Shown piece after piece: positions 1 through 8,764 of a DNA stretch of 64,000 nt. Position numbers and translations under genes: made by a program. The notes under the pieces were generated by a model, which was not told the DNA's origin, did not search any database, and was given only the letters and a program-made list of their open reading frames with translations. Where the stretch lies: positions 717,924 to 781,923 of the forward strand of contig NZ_LOPW02000010.1 of assembly GCF_001469875.2 (NCBI RefSeq), in the 5' to 3' direction. This stretch comes from Haloferax marisrubri. GTDB taxonomy: Archaea > Halobacteriota > Halobacteria > Halobacteriales > Haloferacaceae. The stretch's first letter is position 1; each line of letters opens with the position of its first letter.

Positions 1-118
1 GGCCGAGGACGAACGTCCCGATGACGGCCGCGAGGATGACCGTAATCGCGACCATGAGGATAACACCGATGACTGGTGATACCGCGTCGTCCTCAGCGAG
101 GAGTTGCTTGAAATTCAT
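1..118 (-). CDS. pilA: Type IV pilin N-terminus (partial, runs off the window)
   Basis: Only the first 39 residues are in the window; the rest lies before base 1. The start reads MNFKQLLAEDDAVSPVIGV and continues through a hydrophobic segment ending GTFVLGL, the DUF1628/PilA archaeal pilin N-terminus: short charged leader, prepilin-peptidase (PibD) site just before VSPVIGV, then the H-domain that forms the pilus core. Its start codon directly abuts the stop codon of the pilin gene at 119-547 with no gap, so the two are surely co-transcribed. The H-domain is identical in protein sequence to that of the neighbour although the DNA differs at several third positions, meaning selection holds the peptide. 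Adhesion pilin role is from the family. Confidence 0.9.
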   Translation of the reverse strand, partial: MNFKQLLAEDDAVSPVIGVILMVAITVILAAVIGTFVLG

Positions 119-547
119 CTATCCGTTGTAGGTCCACTTCTGAAGGGTGGACGACGTACTGCCACTCTCGGAAGTCCAGACGACGCGGACGGTGTCACCG
201 TCGTTGAAGCCACCACTTTTGTTGACAACTGCTGAACCACCAGCAGTAATTGGGTCAGACCCGGCGTAAGATGTCCAGGCATTACCCGGGCCGTCGAAGT
301 CACCGGTTACGGTAACTTGGTTTGCTGGAATCTGCTCACCGCTTTCGTGAGTGATCGTCAGCGCGCTAGATCCATCGTAATCGAAGCTGAAGCTCGCCTG
401 CGGGGACGTCTCGCTCACTTGGTCGCCGAGACCGAGGACGAACGTTCCGATAACGGCCGCGAGGATAACTGTAATTGCCACCATCAGGATAACCCCGATA
501 ACGGGACTGACTGCACGGTCTTCCGTGAATAGATGTTTGAGTTGCAT
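119..547 (-). CDS. pilA: Adhesion type IV pilin (PilA family, DUF1628)
   Basis: 142 residues. The start MQLKHLFTEDRAVSPVIGV was chosen because it gives the usual short charged leader; an in-frame upstream ATG at 601 would add 18 residues with no pilin character. Residues 11-34 or so are the H-domain (AVSPVIGVILMVAITVILAA), cleaved by PibD after the RA pair and then packed in the pilus core. The rest is a Ser/Thr/Gly-rich head with a DYDGSS patch and two potential N-glycosylation sites at most. First gene of a pilin pair with the partial gene at 1-118. In H. volcanii several such PilA proteins share one H-domain, mediate surface adhesion and feed back on motility; the pair here corresponds by context to pilA3/pilA4. 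Confidence 0.92.
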   Translation of the reverse strand: MQLKHLFTEDRAVSPVIGVILMVAITVILAAVIGTFVLGLGDQVSETSPQASFSFDYDGSSALTITHESGEQIPANQVTVTGDFDGPGNAWTSYAGSDPITAGGSAVVNKSGGFNDGDTVRVVWTSESGSTSSTLQKWTYNG

Positions 548-1265
548 GCGTTGTGTCCGACACCCGGGACGGTATCGCTCGCCGAAGACGCCGGGTCGCA
601 CGCGTTCGCCGCTGTGCGACCAGCATCCCTGCCCGGCACCCGTCGCGGTGTGTCCAATCGACTCGTATCCCCGGGGTAACTTAAATCTACGTGCCAGATT
701 AATGGATGGTTTCGCACCTCGATTCGGACATTAATATAGTGTTTATATGGTGTTTAAGTCCCTAATGACACCAGTTCCGAGCGTGGTTGTAAAGAACAGT
801 TGACACGTTTCGGAGTGTTCATTCGTATCGACGCTCGGTGTGCCCAGTCTGGGACAGAGATTACTCATCTAGCGTACGTGCGTGAGGCGACGGCGCGCCG
901 TGATGTCGATATTACGCGGACAGCTGGCGCTCGACGATTAGTTGTCGAGAACGAGTACGCCCCCGGCGAACCGGGGACGCCGTTCCTACCCAAGGTGGCG
1001 TGCGCACGCGCTAGATATATTTTCAATAGACGTACATATGCTTTGTGGGGTAAACTCGGGTTTCGAGGCCTGTGTGACACGATTGGTAACGTTTCAGAGA
1101 TGGTTCAATCACACAAAGTATTTACCGCGAACGGTCAACAGAGCAAACTGTACCCCTGCCCATGGAGGCATCTGCGAGTACCTCGCCTCGGCCCGGGTTC
1201 TGCCCGGCTTGGTTCCGTCCGAGGGTCGACGAAAACGATGTCCCCGACTGCAACACCCATCAACA
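548..1265. other. Intergenic region between pilin operon and S-layer gene
   Basis: About 720 bases with no convincing gene; the open frames in it lack any family resemblance and run into the csg start region. It must hold the minus-strand pilin promoter (548 to about 735) and the plus-strand S-layer promoter and leader. AT-rich blocks at 731-757 and 1011-1025 stand out. A perfect 6-bp hairpin with loop CGAA lies at 961-976, and another (CCGGG, loop of 5, CCCGG) at 1193-1207 lies in the expected mRNA leader. Confidence 0.6.
1011..1025 (+). promoter_or_regulatory. Candidate TATA region for the S-layer gene
   Basis: The block CTAGATATATTTTCA is the strongest TATA-like element upstream of csg and would give a leader of about 220 nt. 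A second candidate, AAGTATTTA near 1119-1127, would give a leader of about 115 nt, closer to the long leader I recall for the H. volcanii S-layer gene. The sequence alone does not decide which is used. Confidence 0.4.
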
Positions 1266-4013
1266 ATGACACGCAATAAGCAAATCCGCGCGGTACTCCT
1301 CGCTGCGCTGATGGTTTTCTCGGTCTTCGCCGGGTCCATCGCGTTTACGGGTAGTGCTGCTGCTGCTGCTACTTCCATCAACACCACGACGGTGAGCGGA
1401 AGTAGCGCGACCGTCAACGTCACGGTCGACGCCACGGCTGGTGACAACAACACCACCGTCTGGATCGACCTTGACGACGACGGTACGCTCGACTCTGGCG
1501 AACCGGTCGCAACTAACGACTCCTATACTCCTGGTACGGCTACTGACGTTCTCGTCAGCGGCCTCGACGTCTCTGACCTGACGGCCGGCCAGTACGAGCT
1601 CGCCGCGGCTGAGACCGCTGGCGCTCCCGTCACGGGCACGACGTCCGAAGACCTGAGCGTCACGGCCACAGTCACGAACAACGACGACCCTGAGCTCGTC
1701 TCCGCAGTTCACTACAACGACAACTTCGGTAACGACGTCCTCGAACTCTCCTTCAACGAGGAAGTTCAGAACCTCGGTGGCAACATCCAGGTCTACCAGG
1801 ACGACGTTGACGTGACCAGCGACGTTGTTGCCTCTGGTCCGACCCAGAACAACCCTGGTCAGGTCATCATCAACACGACTGACCTCTACACGGGCGACCT
1901 CGTTGTGAACCTCGAAGGCGTCGAGGACACCGAGGGCAACCAGCTCGAACAGGGTCTCGACGACGACTACAACTCGACGATCACCGTCGCGACGGTTACG
2001 GTTACGGACGATAACTCCGTCTCCATCACCGACGCCTACATGGGCGAAGTCGTCGCAGCCACGAACGGTAACATCGGCACGGCTGTCGAAGTCGAGTCCG
2101 ACGAAACGCAGGACGACGTGGAGAGCTTCTTCCGCTCCGGTTCCACCGGCGCGACCTCCGCAGTCTACACGTTCAACACGGCTGACCGCCAGGAACAGCG
2201 CTACAACGTCACCATCGGTAGCACCCTCGACGAGAAGATTCGGGTCCGTGACCTCGGCCTCGAGGTCTCCATCGACGACCTGAACGTCACCGACGAGGAC
2301 GAAATCGAAGGTACGGTCAGCGCTAACTCCGACCGCCAGGACGTCGAGATCACGCTTCTCGACAGTGATGGCGACGAAGTCGACGACGGCTCCATGACCG
2401 TTAACCTCAACGGTCAGGGTGAGTACGACTTCGAATTCAACGCAAGCGAACTCGACCTCGACACCGGCGACTACACGGTTGAAGTGACCGACACGGCCTC
2501 CGGTGTTACTGTCGAATCCGACACCATCACCGTGGAAGACGCCGGTGAGGGCTCCGCAGACTTCGCTGAGTCCGTCATCACCGAGCAGCGCGGCGACGTC
2601 GTCGCCATCCCGGTGACGGTCGAAAACACGGACACCGCAACGGTCTCCATCGGTAGCAACGACCAGGGTTACGTCGCGAACGTCACCGTCGAAGACGGTA
2701 ACGACGACGGCGAAGTCATCCTGCTCTGGGACTCCTCGAAGTCCACCGTCTCCGGTACCAACAACCCGAGCAACGTCTTCGACGTTGACGACAGCGACGA
2801 CGACATCCTGACTGGTAGCGACGGTGTGGCCGAAGTCGGCCTCGCCACCAGCAACCTCGTCGACGCTGGCGACTACGACCTCGAAATCCGCACGGGTAGC
2901 ACGGTCTCCGACAGCGAAAACGTCGCAACCCTCGTCCTCGAGGAAGGCGGCGTCTCCGCAGTCCGCACGTGGACCGCCCCGTCCGGCGAGTCGCTGACGG
3001 ACCTCGAAGAGGTCACCGACGCGCTCGAGAACGGTAACATCACGGAAGACAGCCAGATCGCCTTCGGCGACAAGGTTGTCGTCCAGATCGAAGCCTCTGG
3101 TCTCGAAGGTACGGTTGACGCTCAGGACGACGAAACGCCTGACTTCTTCGACACCAGCAACGGCTACGACGACTCCTACCGTCTGACGATCAACCAGACG
3201 AACCCGGACCCGAACCGCGACCCGAAGATCATCAACGTCGCTAACGCCTCGGTTGTTGCGGACAGCGACAACGACACGTACTTCGTCGTGTTCGAGTCCG
3301 AGCAGATCCAGGCATACCGTGACGACGACGACGACGGTGTGCTCGACAGCGGCGAAATCACGACTTCCAACGAAGTCGACCTTGACGACGACGACTCGTT
3401 CAACGTCGAGTTCAAGATGATCGGTGAGGACGATGTCTCCTCCAGTCTTGCCCTCGTTGACGACAACTCGTCCGCTGAAGACTCCTACGAGTTCCTCGAA
3501 GCCGAACACTCGTTCGACGCTGACCCGGTCAACGTGACGAACGCCGCGGAGCAGACGGTTACTGGCTCCTCGAACGTCGCGCCCGGTACGGAACTCACGC
3601 TCCGCGTCGAGTCTGACGGAGACACGCAGCCGCGCTTCCTGAAGACCGCTACGGTCTACGTCCAGGCAGACGGCACGTTCTCCGGTAGCTTCGACTTCTC
3701 CGAGCAGAGCGTCGGCGACACGTTCACCGTCACGGCTGACGGTGGCGTCGCGTCCGACGAGGAAGTCGACGGCAACGTCGTCGAATCGGTCGACACGACG
3801 ACCGACGAGCCGACTGAGACGACGACCGACGAGCCGACTGAGACGACGACCGACGAGCCGACTGAGACGACCACGTCTGAGCCGACCGAGACGACCACGG
3901 CCGAGCCGACGGATGAGACGACCACGTCGTCCCAGACGCCCGGCTTCGGTGTCATCGTCGCTCTCGTCGCACTCGTCGCCGCTGCGCTCCTCGCGGTCCG
4001 CCGCGACAACTAA
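1266..4013 (+). CDS. csg: S-layer glycoprotein with PGF-CTERM anchor
   Basis: 915 residues, somewhat longer than the 827-residue H. volcanii precursor. Start MTRNKQIRAVLLAALMVFSV begins a Sec signal peptide cut after the AAAA stretch near residue 34; the frame is open further upstream but has no signal there. The mature protein is very acidic, beta-rich, and has about sixteen N-X-S/T sequons (H. volcanii has seven), so heavy N-glycosylation is expected. The C-terminus has a Thr/Glu/Pro repeat stalk for O-glycosylation, then PGF at about 892-894, a hydrophobic segment and RRDN, the archaeosortase A (ArtA) processing and lipid-attachment signal. It forms the outer cell envelope lattice. The gene sits between the pilins and the RNR, unlike csg in H. 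volcanii, which lies elsewhere; it may be the main or a second S-layer protein. Confidence 0.93.
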   Translation: MTRNKQIRAVLLAALMVFSVFAGSIAFTGSAAAAATSINTTTVSGSSATVNVTVDATAGDNNTTVWIDLDDDGTLDSGEPVATNDSYTPGTATDVLVSGLDVSDLTAGQYELAAAETAGAPVTGTTSEDLSVTATVTNNDDPELVSAVHYNDNFGNDVLELSFNEEVQNLGGNIQVYQDDVDVTSDVVASGPTQNNPGQVIINTTDLYTGDLVVNLEGVEDTEGNQLEQGLDDDYNSTITVATVTVTDDNSVSITDAYMGEVVAATNGNIGTAVEVESDETQDDVESFFRSGSTGATSAVYTFNTADRQEQRYNVTIGSTLDEKIRVRDLGLEVSIDDLNVTDEDEIEGTVSANSDRQDVEITLLDSDGDEVDDGSMTVNLNGQGEYDFEFNASELDLDTGDYTVEVTDTASGVTVESDTITVEDAGEGSADFAESVITEQRGDVVAIPVTVENTDTATVSIGSNDQGYVANVTVEDGNDDGEVILLWDSSKSTVSGTNNPSNVFDVDDSDDDILTGSDGVAEVGLATSNLVDAGDYDLEIRTGSTVSDSENVATLVLEEGGVSAVRTWTAPSGESLTDLEEVTDALENGNITEDSQIAFGDKVVVQIEASGLEGTVDAQDDETPDFFDTSNGYDDSYRLTINQTNPDPNRDPKIINVANASVVADSDNDTYFVVFESEQIQAYRDDDDDGVLDSGEITTSNEVDLDDDDSFNVEFKMIGEDDVSSSLALVDDNSSAEDSYEFLEAEHSFDADPVNVTNAAEQTVTGSSNVAPGTELTLRVESDGDTQPRFLKTATVYVQADGTFSGSFDFSEQSVGDTFTVTADGGVASDEEVDGNVVESVDTTTDEPTETTTDEPTETTTDEPTETTTSEPTETTTAEPTDETTTSSQTPGFGVIVALVALVAAALLAVRRDN
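3795..3914 (+). repeat. 24-nt tandem repeat coding the Thr-rich S-layer stalk
   Basis: Three identical 24-base units at 3795-3818, 3819-3842 and 3843-3866 code TTTDEPTE; two diverged units follow to 3914 (TTTSEPTE, TTTAEPTD). Exact identity of the first three units points to recent slippage, so repeat number probably varies between strains. In the protein this is the membrane-proximal spacer of the S-layer glycoprotein, the expected site of O-linked sugars. Confidence 0.9.
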
Positions 4014-4023
4014 CGACAGCTAA

Positions 4024-4057
4024 CCACCGGGACCTTCCCGGCGCTTTTCCTTTCTTT
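4024..4057 (+). terminator. Terminator after csg
   Basis: Eleven bases after the stop codon of csg there is an inverted repeat, CCGGG at 4027-4031 and CCCGG at 4037-4041, followed by pyrimidine/T-rich sequence at 4045-4057 (CTTTTCCTTTCTTT type). T-tracts drive termination in archaea; the hairpin may add 3'-end stability for this very abundant mRNA. Confidence 0.65.
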
Positions 4058-4800
4058 CGACGCTGACCCGAGAGCCGCAGCGCTCGGTATCGATAGTCCT
4101 CGCGCACGCAACGGCAGAGTGCTACACGTGCGAGCCTCGAAGTCAGTACTCCGCCAGCACCGACTGGCGACGAGTTGATTGACGAGACACCAAACCGAGA
4201 CGCGCGGTCGCATCGAGGTGGTCCGTCTTCTCTTACTGTCTGTGAGTCCGAAGCCGGCCTTCGCTCTGATAGCGACCGTCGGCGAACGGTCCGAGCCGAG
4301 CGAGCCGCCACCGACGTGAGTGAACCGAGTCCGAGAGCACCCGTGGCTGACTGAGGGTGAACTGGCACGCTCGCGGCACCCAGAGCTGAGGCGTAATCGA
4401 GGCAACAGCGAGTCGCGTACCACTCGCCTCGTCGGTCGACGCGCACCGCCTCAGTTGCGTGGGTCACACGACCGAGAGGAGAGCAGAAAGACGAGAGCAC
4501 AGCCTCCACTCCACAGTCGGAGTGGACTCGGTACTCGTCCTCGTTGCGTTCCCTCGTTCGTTGACGAGCACCCCGTCAGGACGGTTCGATGGCTATCCGA
4601 AGGATGGTCGTCCGCGAGCGAAGGGGAGACGGACGAGAGCGTCCGCTATCGGCGTGTCTCTTTCGCTGAACCCAACGATACCGTCCATCGAAACACCGAC
4701 GGAACGGAACGGAACAGTACGGACTCGTGGGGGCAGCGCACAAAAGAAAAGAGCGGAATACGAGCGACGAGACAGCGACGGGACGGCTACTGTCTCGTGT
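4058..4800. other. Non-coding gap between csg and nrdJ
   Basis: About 740 bases without a gene I can support. Frames that stay open here are arginine-rich shadows or run into antisense of nrdJ. Several inverted repeats are visible: GACCGT/ACGGTC at 4274-4291, GCGAGT/ACTCGC at 4408-4427, and an 8-bp stem at 4505-4526 (TCCACTCC with GGAGTGGA). No RNase P, SRP or tRNA signature was found. It looks like decayed DNA where the S-layer gene joins the pilA-nrdJ neighbourhood. Confidence 0.6.
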
Positions 4801-7800
4801 TCAGCACTCGGACCAGCCGCAGTTCTGGCAGGTCTTACAGCCTTCGGAGTAGTAGAGGTCCATCTCGCCGCACTCGGGACACTCGGGGCTCTCGCCCGCC
4901 GCGAGCAGGTCCGCGACGGCGTCGGAGTTACCGTCGGACCCGTCGTCGACGGCGACGCCGCCGTCGGTGTCCGTGTCCTCGGCCGCGGCGGCCTCGGCTT
5001 CGACCTCGGTCAGGTTCTGCTGTTGCGGGTAGCCCTTGTCGATGTCGCCGTCGAGATACCGGCGCATCGCGGTGCCGATGGCGTCCGGGATGGAGTTAAT
5101 CTGCTCGCCCTTGTCCCAGGCGACCTTCGGGCTCCGGATACCCTTCAGCTCGTTCGCAATCTCCTCGGGGTCGACGCCCGAGCGGAGCGACGTCGAGACG
5201 GTCTTGGCGAGCGCCTCGGTGAAGGAGGCGGTGAAGCCGCCGGAGTTACCGATGTTGGCGAACAGCTCGAACGGCTCGCCGTGTTCGTCCTCGTTGATGT
5301 TGACGTAGAGCTTCCCGTAGCCGGTGTCGATGCGTTGGGTGACGCCGTACAGCACGTCCGGGCGGGGGCGCTTCTTGCCAACGTCGCTGGGGGAGTCGGC
5401 GAAGGCGAGTTCGAGTTCGCTGCCGATGAGGTCCGAGACTTCCTCGGATTCGAGGAACGCCTCCACGTCGCCGAACACGTCGCGAATCTGCGAGACGATG
5501 GCCTCGGCGGCCTCCTCGTCGTCGGAGAACTCGGTGTTCTTCGCGCGCGTGGTGAGCACCTGCTTCGAGCGGGTGCCGTCGCGGTAGACGGTGACGCCCT
5601 TGCCGCCGTGGTCGTAGATGTAGCGGTAGACCTCGTCCATGTCCTCTTTCGAGGCGCTGTTCGGGAAGTTACAGGTCTTCGAGATGGCGGAGTCGACGCC
5701 GCTCTGGAGGGCGCACTGGACGCCCGCGTGCTCGATGCCTGCGAGGTCGGAGGTCACGACGAACAGTTCGGAGATGGCGTCCGGAACCGTCGACAGCGAG
5801 GCGACGCCGTCGAACTCGTTGTTGGCCATCTGGTCTTGGGCCTCGCGCTTGACGGCCTCGACGTCGATGTCGTTGGCCTCCAGCACGCGGAGGAAGTAGT
5901 CGTCGAACTCGACGAGCATCTCGTCGCCCTGCACGTCGTCGGAGACGTTCTTGTAGTAGGCGACGTTGTAGATGGGCTCACAGCCGCCGGTGGTGTTCGA
6001 CACCATCGACGTGGTGCCCGTCGGGGCGATGGTCGTCGTGTTGTGGTTGCGGATGGGGTAGCCGTCTTCCCAGTCGTCGGCGGATTCGCCGGTGTGGTGT
6101 TCGAACCACTCGCGGTACTCGGTCGGGTTCGCGTACTTCGAGTCCTCCCACGCCTCGAACGGGCCGCGTTCTTCGGCGAGTTCGTGGGAGGCCCGCTTGG
6201 ACCCGTGGTTGATGTGGGTCATGAGCTGCTGGGCGATTTCGTTGCCCTCCTCGGAGCCGTAGCGGACGCCGAGCTGGATGTACAGCTGAGCGAGACCCAT
6301 GATGCCGAGACCGATTTTACGGAGTTCGCGGACCTTCTCCTCGATCTTCTCGACCGGGAAGTCCGACATCGTGACGACGTTTTCGAGGAAGCGCGTGCCG
6401 CTTTCGATGCGGTGGTTGAACTCCTCCCAGTCGACGGCGTCTTCGAGGAAGGCCTCCGTCGCGGCCTCCAGCGAGTCGTACTCGTCGCCGTGGGCGTCGT
6501 ACCAGACGCGCCAGTCGGGCGAGTCCTCGGCGACGAGCGTCGAGAGGTTGATGTGACCGAGGTTACACGCCTCGTACTCCTCGAGCGGCTGTTCGCCGCA
6601 GGGGTTGGTCGCGAGGATGCGGTGGTCGGGGTGCTTTTCGACGTCGAAGGAGTGCTGCTTGTTCGCGCGTTCGAGGTAGACGACGCCGGGTTCGCCGTTC
6701 TCCCACGCGCCCTCGATAATCTGGTCCCAGAGTTCCTTCGCGGGGACCGAGAGGACCTCGCCGACCTCGACGTACCCGCCGAGACCGAACATGTCGTAGA
6801 TTTCCTTCGTCTGCGGCGTGGCGATGTGCGGCTCTTCGGTGCGGGGGTTCGTGAAGACGAACTCCTCGTCGTTGTACAGCGCCTCCATGAAGCCGTCGGT
6901 GATGCCGACGGAGATGTTGAAGTTCGAGAGGTGGCCCTCGACGGCGTTACGGAGGTGCTTGGGGACGCGGCCGTCCTCGTCGATGAGTTCGCGCGCCTCG
7001 TCGAGCGCGTCGACGAACTTGGTGTGGGTGAAGTCGTCGGGGTCGTTCAGGCGGAGCGTGTGCGCGAGCGACACGTCCTTGTTCTTCGCGTGGAGGAACT
7101 GGATGACGTCGGGGTGGCTGACGCGCATGACGCCCATCTGCGCGCCGCGGCGCGCGCCGCCCTGCGCGATGGTCTCGCACATCTGGTCGAACGTCCGCAT
7201 GAACGTGATGGGGCCGGAGGCGATGCCGCCGGTCGAACCGACCGCGTCGCCGTAGGGGCGGAGCTTCCAGAAGGCGTAGCCCATGCCGCCGCCGGACTGG
7301 AACACCTCGGCGGCCTCCTTGGCCGTCTGGTGGATGTCCGTGATGTCGTCGGCGGGTGAGTCGACGAAACAGGCCGAGAGCTGCTGGAGTTCGTCGCCGG
7401 CGTTCATGAGCGTCGGCGAGTTCGGCATGAAGGAGAGCTGTTCCATCAGTTCCTCGAACGTCTCGCGCTTCTCGACGACGACGTCGCGTACCTCCTCGGG
7501 GAGTTCGGGGACGAGGGTGTCGTAGGCGAACTTGTTGACGTTGTAGACCGAGAGGGTCGCCTCGGCGTCGTCGTCGTCGGCCGTGACGCCCTTGCCGAAG
7601 ACCTCCGCGGCGAGTTCGTCGCGGCGCGGGTGGTCCGGCTTGATGAGGTCGGGTGTGACCGTGATTTCGGTGTCGCGCTTTTCGGCCTCGAAGACGGCCT
7701 CGGCGAGCGCGATGTTCTTCGCGACGCGGGGGAAGAGGTCCTCCTGCGTCTCGACGAGGTCGCCGTCGGCGTCCTTGCGGAGGTAGCGGGCGGGGAGAAT

Positions 7801-7902
7801 GTTACTGTAGGCGTTGCCCGTCATCCGCGCTTCGAGGGTCTCGCCTTCGGTCCGCTTGACCGGAAGCACGAGTTCGTCCGTCGAGAGGTTCGCGTCGCTC
7901 AT
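4801..7902 (-). CDS. nrdJ: Adenosylcobalamin-dependent (class II) ribonucleotide reductase
   Basis: 1033 residues, a normal length for the long class II enzymes. It reduces ribonucleotides to deoxyribonucleotides using a coenzyme B12 radical, oxygen-independently. Visible motifs: substrate-pocket cysteine in SACFVDSP (C178), radical-site motif NPCGEQPLEE (C435), the second redox cysteine in EACNLGHINL (C446), and the phosphate-binding APTGTTSMVSNTTGG near 626-640. The C-terminus carries CPEC...CKTCQNCGWSEC, a zinc-ribbon/redox tail that can reload the active-site disulfide. No intein interrupts it. Monocistronic, with 0.5 kb of upstream DNA; no cobalamin riboswitch was recognised. Confidence 0.97.
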   Translation of the reverse strand: MSDANLSTDELVLPVKRTEGETLEARMTGNAYSNILPARYLRKDADGDLVETQEDLFPRVAKNIALAEAVFEAEKRDTEITVTPDLIKPDHPRRDELAAEVFGKGVTADDDDAEATLSVYNVNKFAYDTLVPELPEEVRDVVVEKRETFEELMEQLSFMPNSPTLMNAGDELQQLSACFVDSPADDITDIHQTAKEAAEVFQSGGGMGYAFWKLRPYGDAVGSTGGIASGPITFMRTFDQMCETIAQGGARRGAQMGVMRVSHPDVIQFLHAKNKDVSLAHTLRLNDPDDFTHTKFVDALDEARELIDEDGRVPKHLRNAVEGHLSNFNISVGITDGFMEALYNDEEFVFTNPRTEEPHIATPQTKEIYDMFGLGGYVEVGEVLSVPAKELWDQIIEGAWENGEPGVVYLERANKQHSFDVEKHPDHRILATNPCGEQPLEEYEACNLGHINLSTLVAEDSPDWRVWYDAHGDEYDSLEAATEAFLEDAVDWEEFNHRIESGTRFLENVVTMSDFPVEKIEEKVRELRKIGLGIMGLAQLYIQLGVRYGSEEGNEIAQQLMTHINHGSKRASHELAEERGPFEAWEDSKYANPTEYREWFEHHTGESADDWEDGYPIRNHNTTTIAPTGTTSMVSNTTGGCEPIYNVAYYKNVSDDVQGDEMLVEFDDYFLRVLEANDIDVEAVKREAQDQMANNEFDGVASLSTVPDAISELFVVTSDLAGIEHAGVQCALQSGVDSAISKTCNFPNSASKEDMDEVYRYIYDHGGKGVTVYRDGTRSKQVLTTRAKNTEFSDDEEAAEAIVSQIRDVFGDVEAFLESEEVSDLIGSELELAFADSPSDVGKKRPRPDVLYGVTQRIDTGYGKLYVNINEDEHGEPFELFANIGNSGGFTASFTEALAKTVSTSLRSGVDPEEIANELKGIRSPKVAWDKGEQINSIPDAIGTAMRRYLDGDIDKGYPQQQNLTEVEAEAAAAEDTDTDGGVAVDDGSDGNSDAVADLLAAGESPECPECGEMDLYYSEGCKTCQNCGWSEC

Positions 7903-8437
7903 CTTACTGTCCCTCCCGCCCGAGCCGCGTTCGGGCGAGGTCGCATCGATAGTGTCCGGAAATTCCGCTCATTGGTGACGATATTGGTGTGTGTTGCGTG
8001 GTTGGTTAAGGGCTTCGAACTCGGAGGTTCGACCGCCGAACGTATCATAATTAGTGCAGTTACGCCGACGGTCGACGACCGGGTCCGAAGTGCACGGATT
8101 CATAGGACGGACGGAAACCACATAACCGTAGTTAGAGCGGAGCGGAAGTAAAATCACGACGCAAGAAATCGCAAGACGTAGCGGCGATATCCAGTAGAAC
8201 GTGAGGGGGGAGACGACGGCTCTGAAACCGTCACATGGTGAACTGTCCCGCATCACCGGAGAGGATATAAAGGGAGACCGGACAGTCGACATCCACATAG
8301 TTATCAGAATTCGTATGTACCAATCCCGCAGTCGCTCAGGGGTGCCGAAATCGGTCGTTTCGGCGGGGAAATCACACCGGAACCGCGAGACGAGACCGCC
8401 CACAAGCTTATCCGCTCTACGGGTGTCATATCGGGGT
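7903..8437. other. Intergenic region upstream of nrdJ
   Basis: About 535 bases, lower in GC than its surroundings, with no supported gene. It separates the divergent nrdJ (minus) and small membrane protein gene (plus), so it carries both promoters. A short inverted repeat TCGAAC/GTTCGA lies near 8014-8031. No B12-box-like conserved element was found. Confidence 0.6.
8402..8413 (+). promoter_or_regulatory. TATA box of the 70-residue membrane protein gene
   Basis: GCTTATCC centred about 28 nt before the ATG at 8438, the spacing of a leaderless haloarchaeal transcript; an A/C-rich block just upstream can act as BRE. Confidence 0.55.
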
Positions 8438-8650
8438 ATGGTACTGACTCCCCTCGCGCTCACCCCGTTACAGCTCGGCGGCCTGCTCTCCGGGCCGCTC
8501 GGTCAGATGCTCGTGGTGCTCGTGGCCGTCGCCGTCGTCATCCTCGTCGGCCGACTGTTCCTCAAAGTCGCGTGGCGACTGGTCACCATCGCCGCTATCA
8601 TCGTCGGGGCCCTGCTGCTGCTCTCGTTCTTCGGCATCAACGTCCTGTAA
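8438..8650 (+). CDS. Small two-helix membrane protein of unknown function
   Basis: 70 residues. The start MVLTPLALTPLQLGGLL was taken because a TATA box lies about 28 nt upstream; the frame extends further but without membrane character. Two hydrophobic segments are clear, about residues 23-42 (MLVVLVAVAVVILVGRLFL) and 48-66 (VTIAAIIVGALLLLSFFGI), separated by a basic turn (KVAWR). No known domain recognised. It stands alone between nrdJ and the convergent trp operon. Confidence 0.75.
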   Translation: MVLTPLALTPLQLGGLLSGPLGQMLVVLVAVAVVILVGRLFLKVAWRLVTIAAIIVGALLLLSFFGINVL

Positions 8651-8764
8651 CCGCGGGAGCGCGGTCTCCGGGGCGGTTCGAAAACAGGAAGGCTGCGGTC
8701 GCATCCGCCACTCGCAAGTCGCCGGCCGCTGGCCGCGCCGAGGCGTGGCCGAATCTGCCCCGTC

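Noticed and set aside
800-1279. 159-codon plus-strand frame before csg
   Set aside because: No hydrophobic or domain pattern, overlaps the csg promoter and start; treated as non-coding.
1260-3509. 749-codon minus-strand open frame opposite csg
   Set aside because: Mirror of the acidic, codon-biased S-layer gene; Val/Arg/Asp repeats only, no domain.
4058-4800. RNase P RNA or SRP RNA in the large gap
   Set aside because: Neither the RNase P core nor the SRP helix 8 motif is present on either strand.
4459-7359. Long plus-strand open frame (966 codons) opposite nrdJ
   Set aside because: Antisense shadow of a high-GC gene: Val/Arg/Asp-rich with no family pattern, and nrdJ itself is unambiguous.
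7903-8020. Cobalamin riboswitch for the B12-dependent RNR
   Set aside because: No B12-box-like conserved core or extended pairing was visible in the leader of nrdJ.
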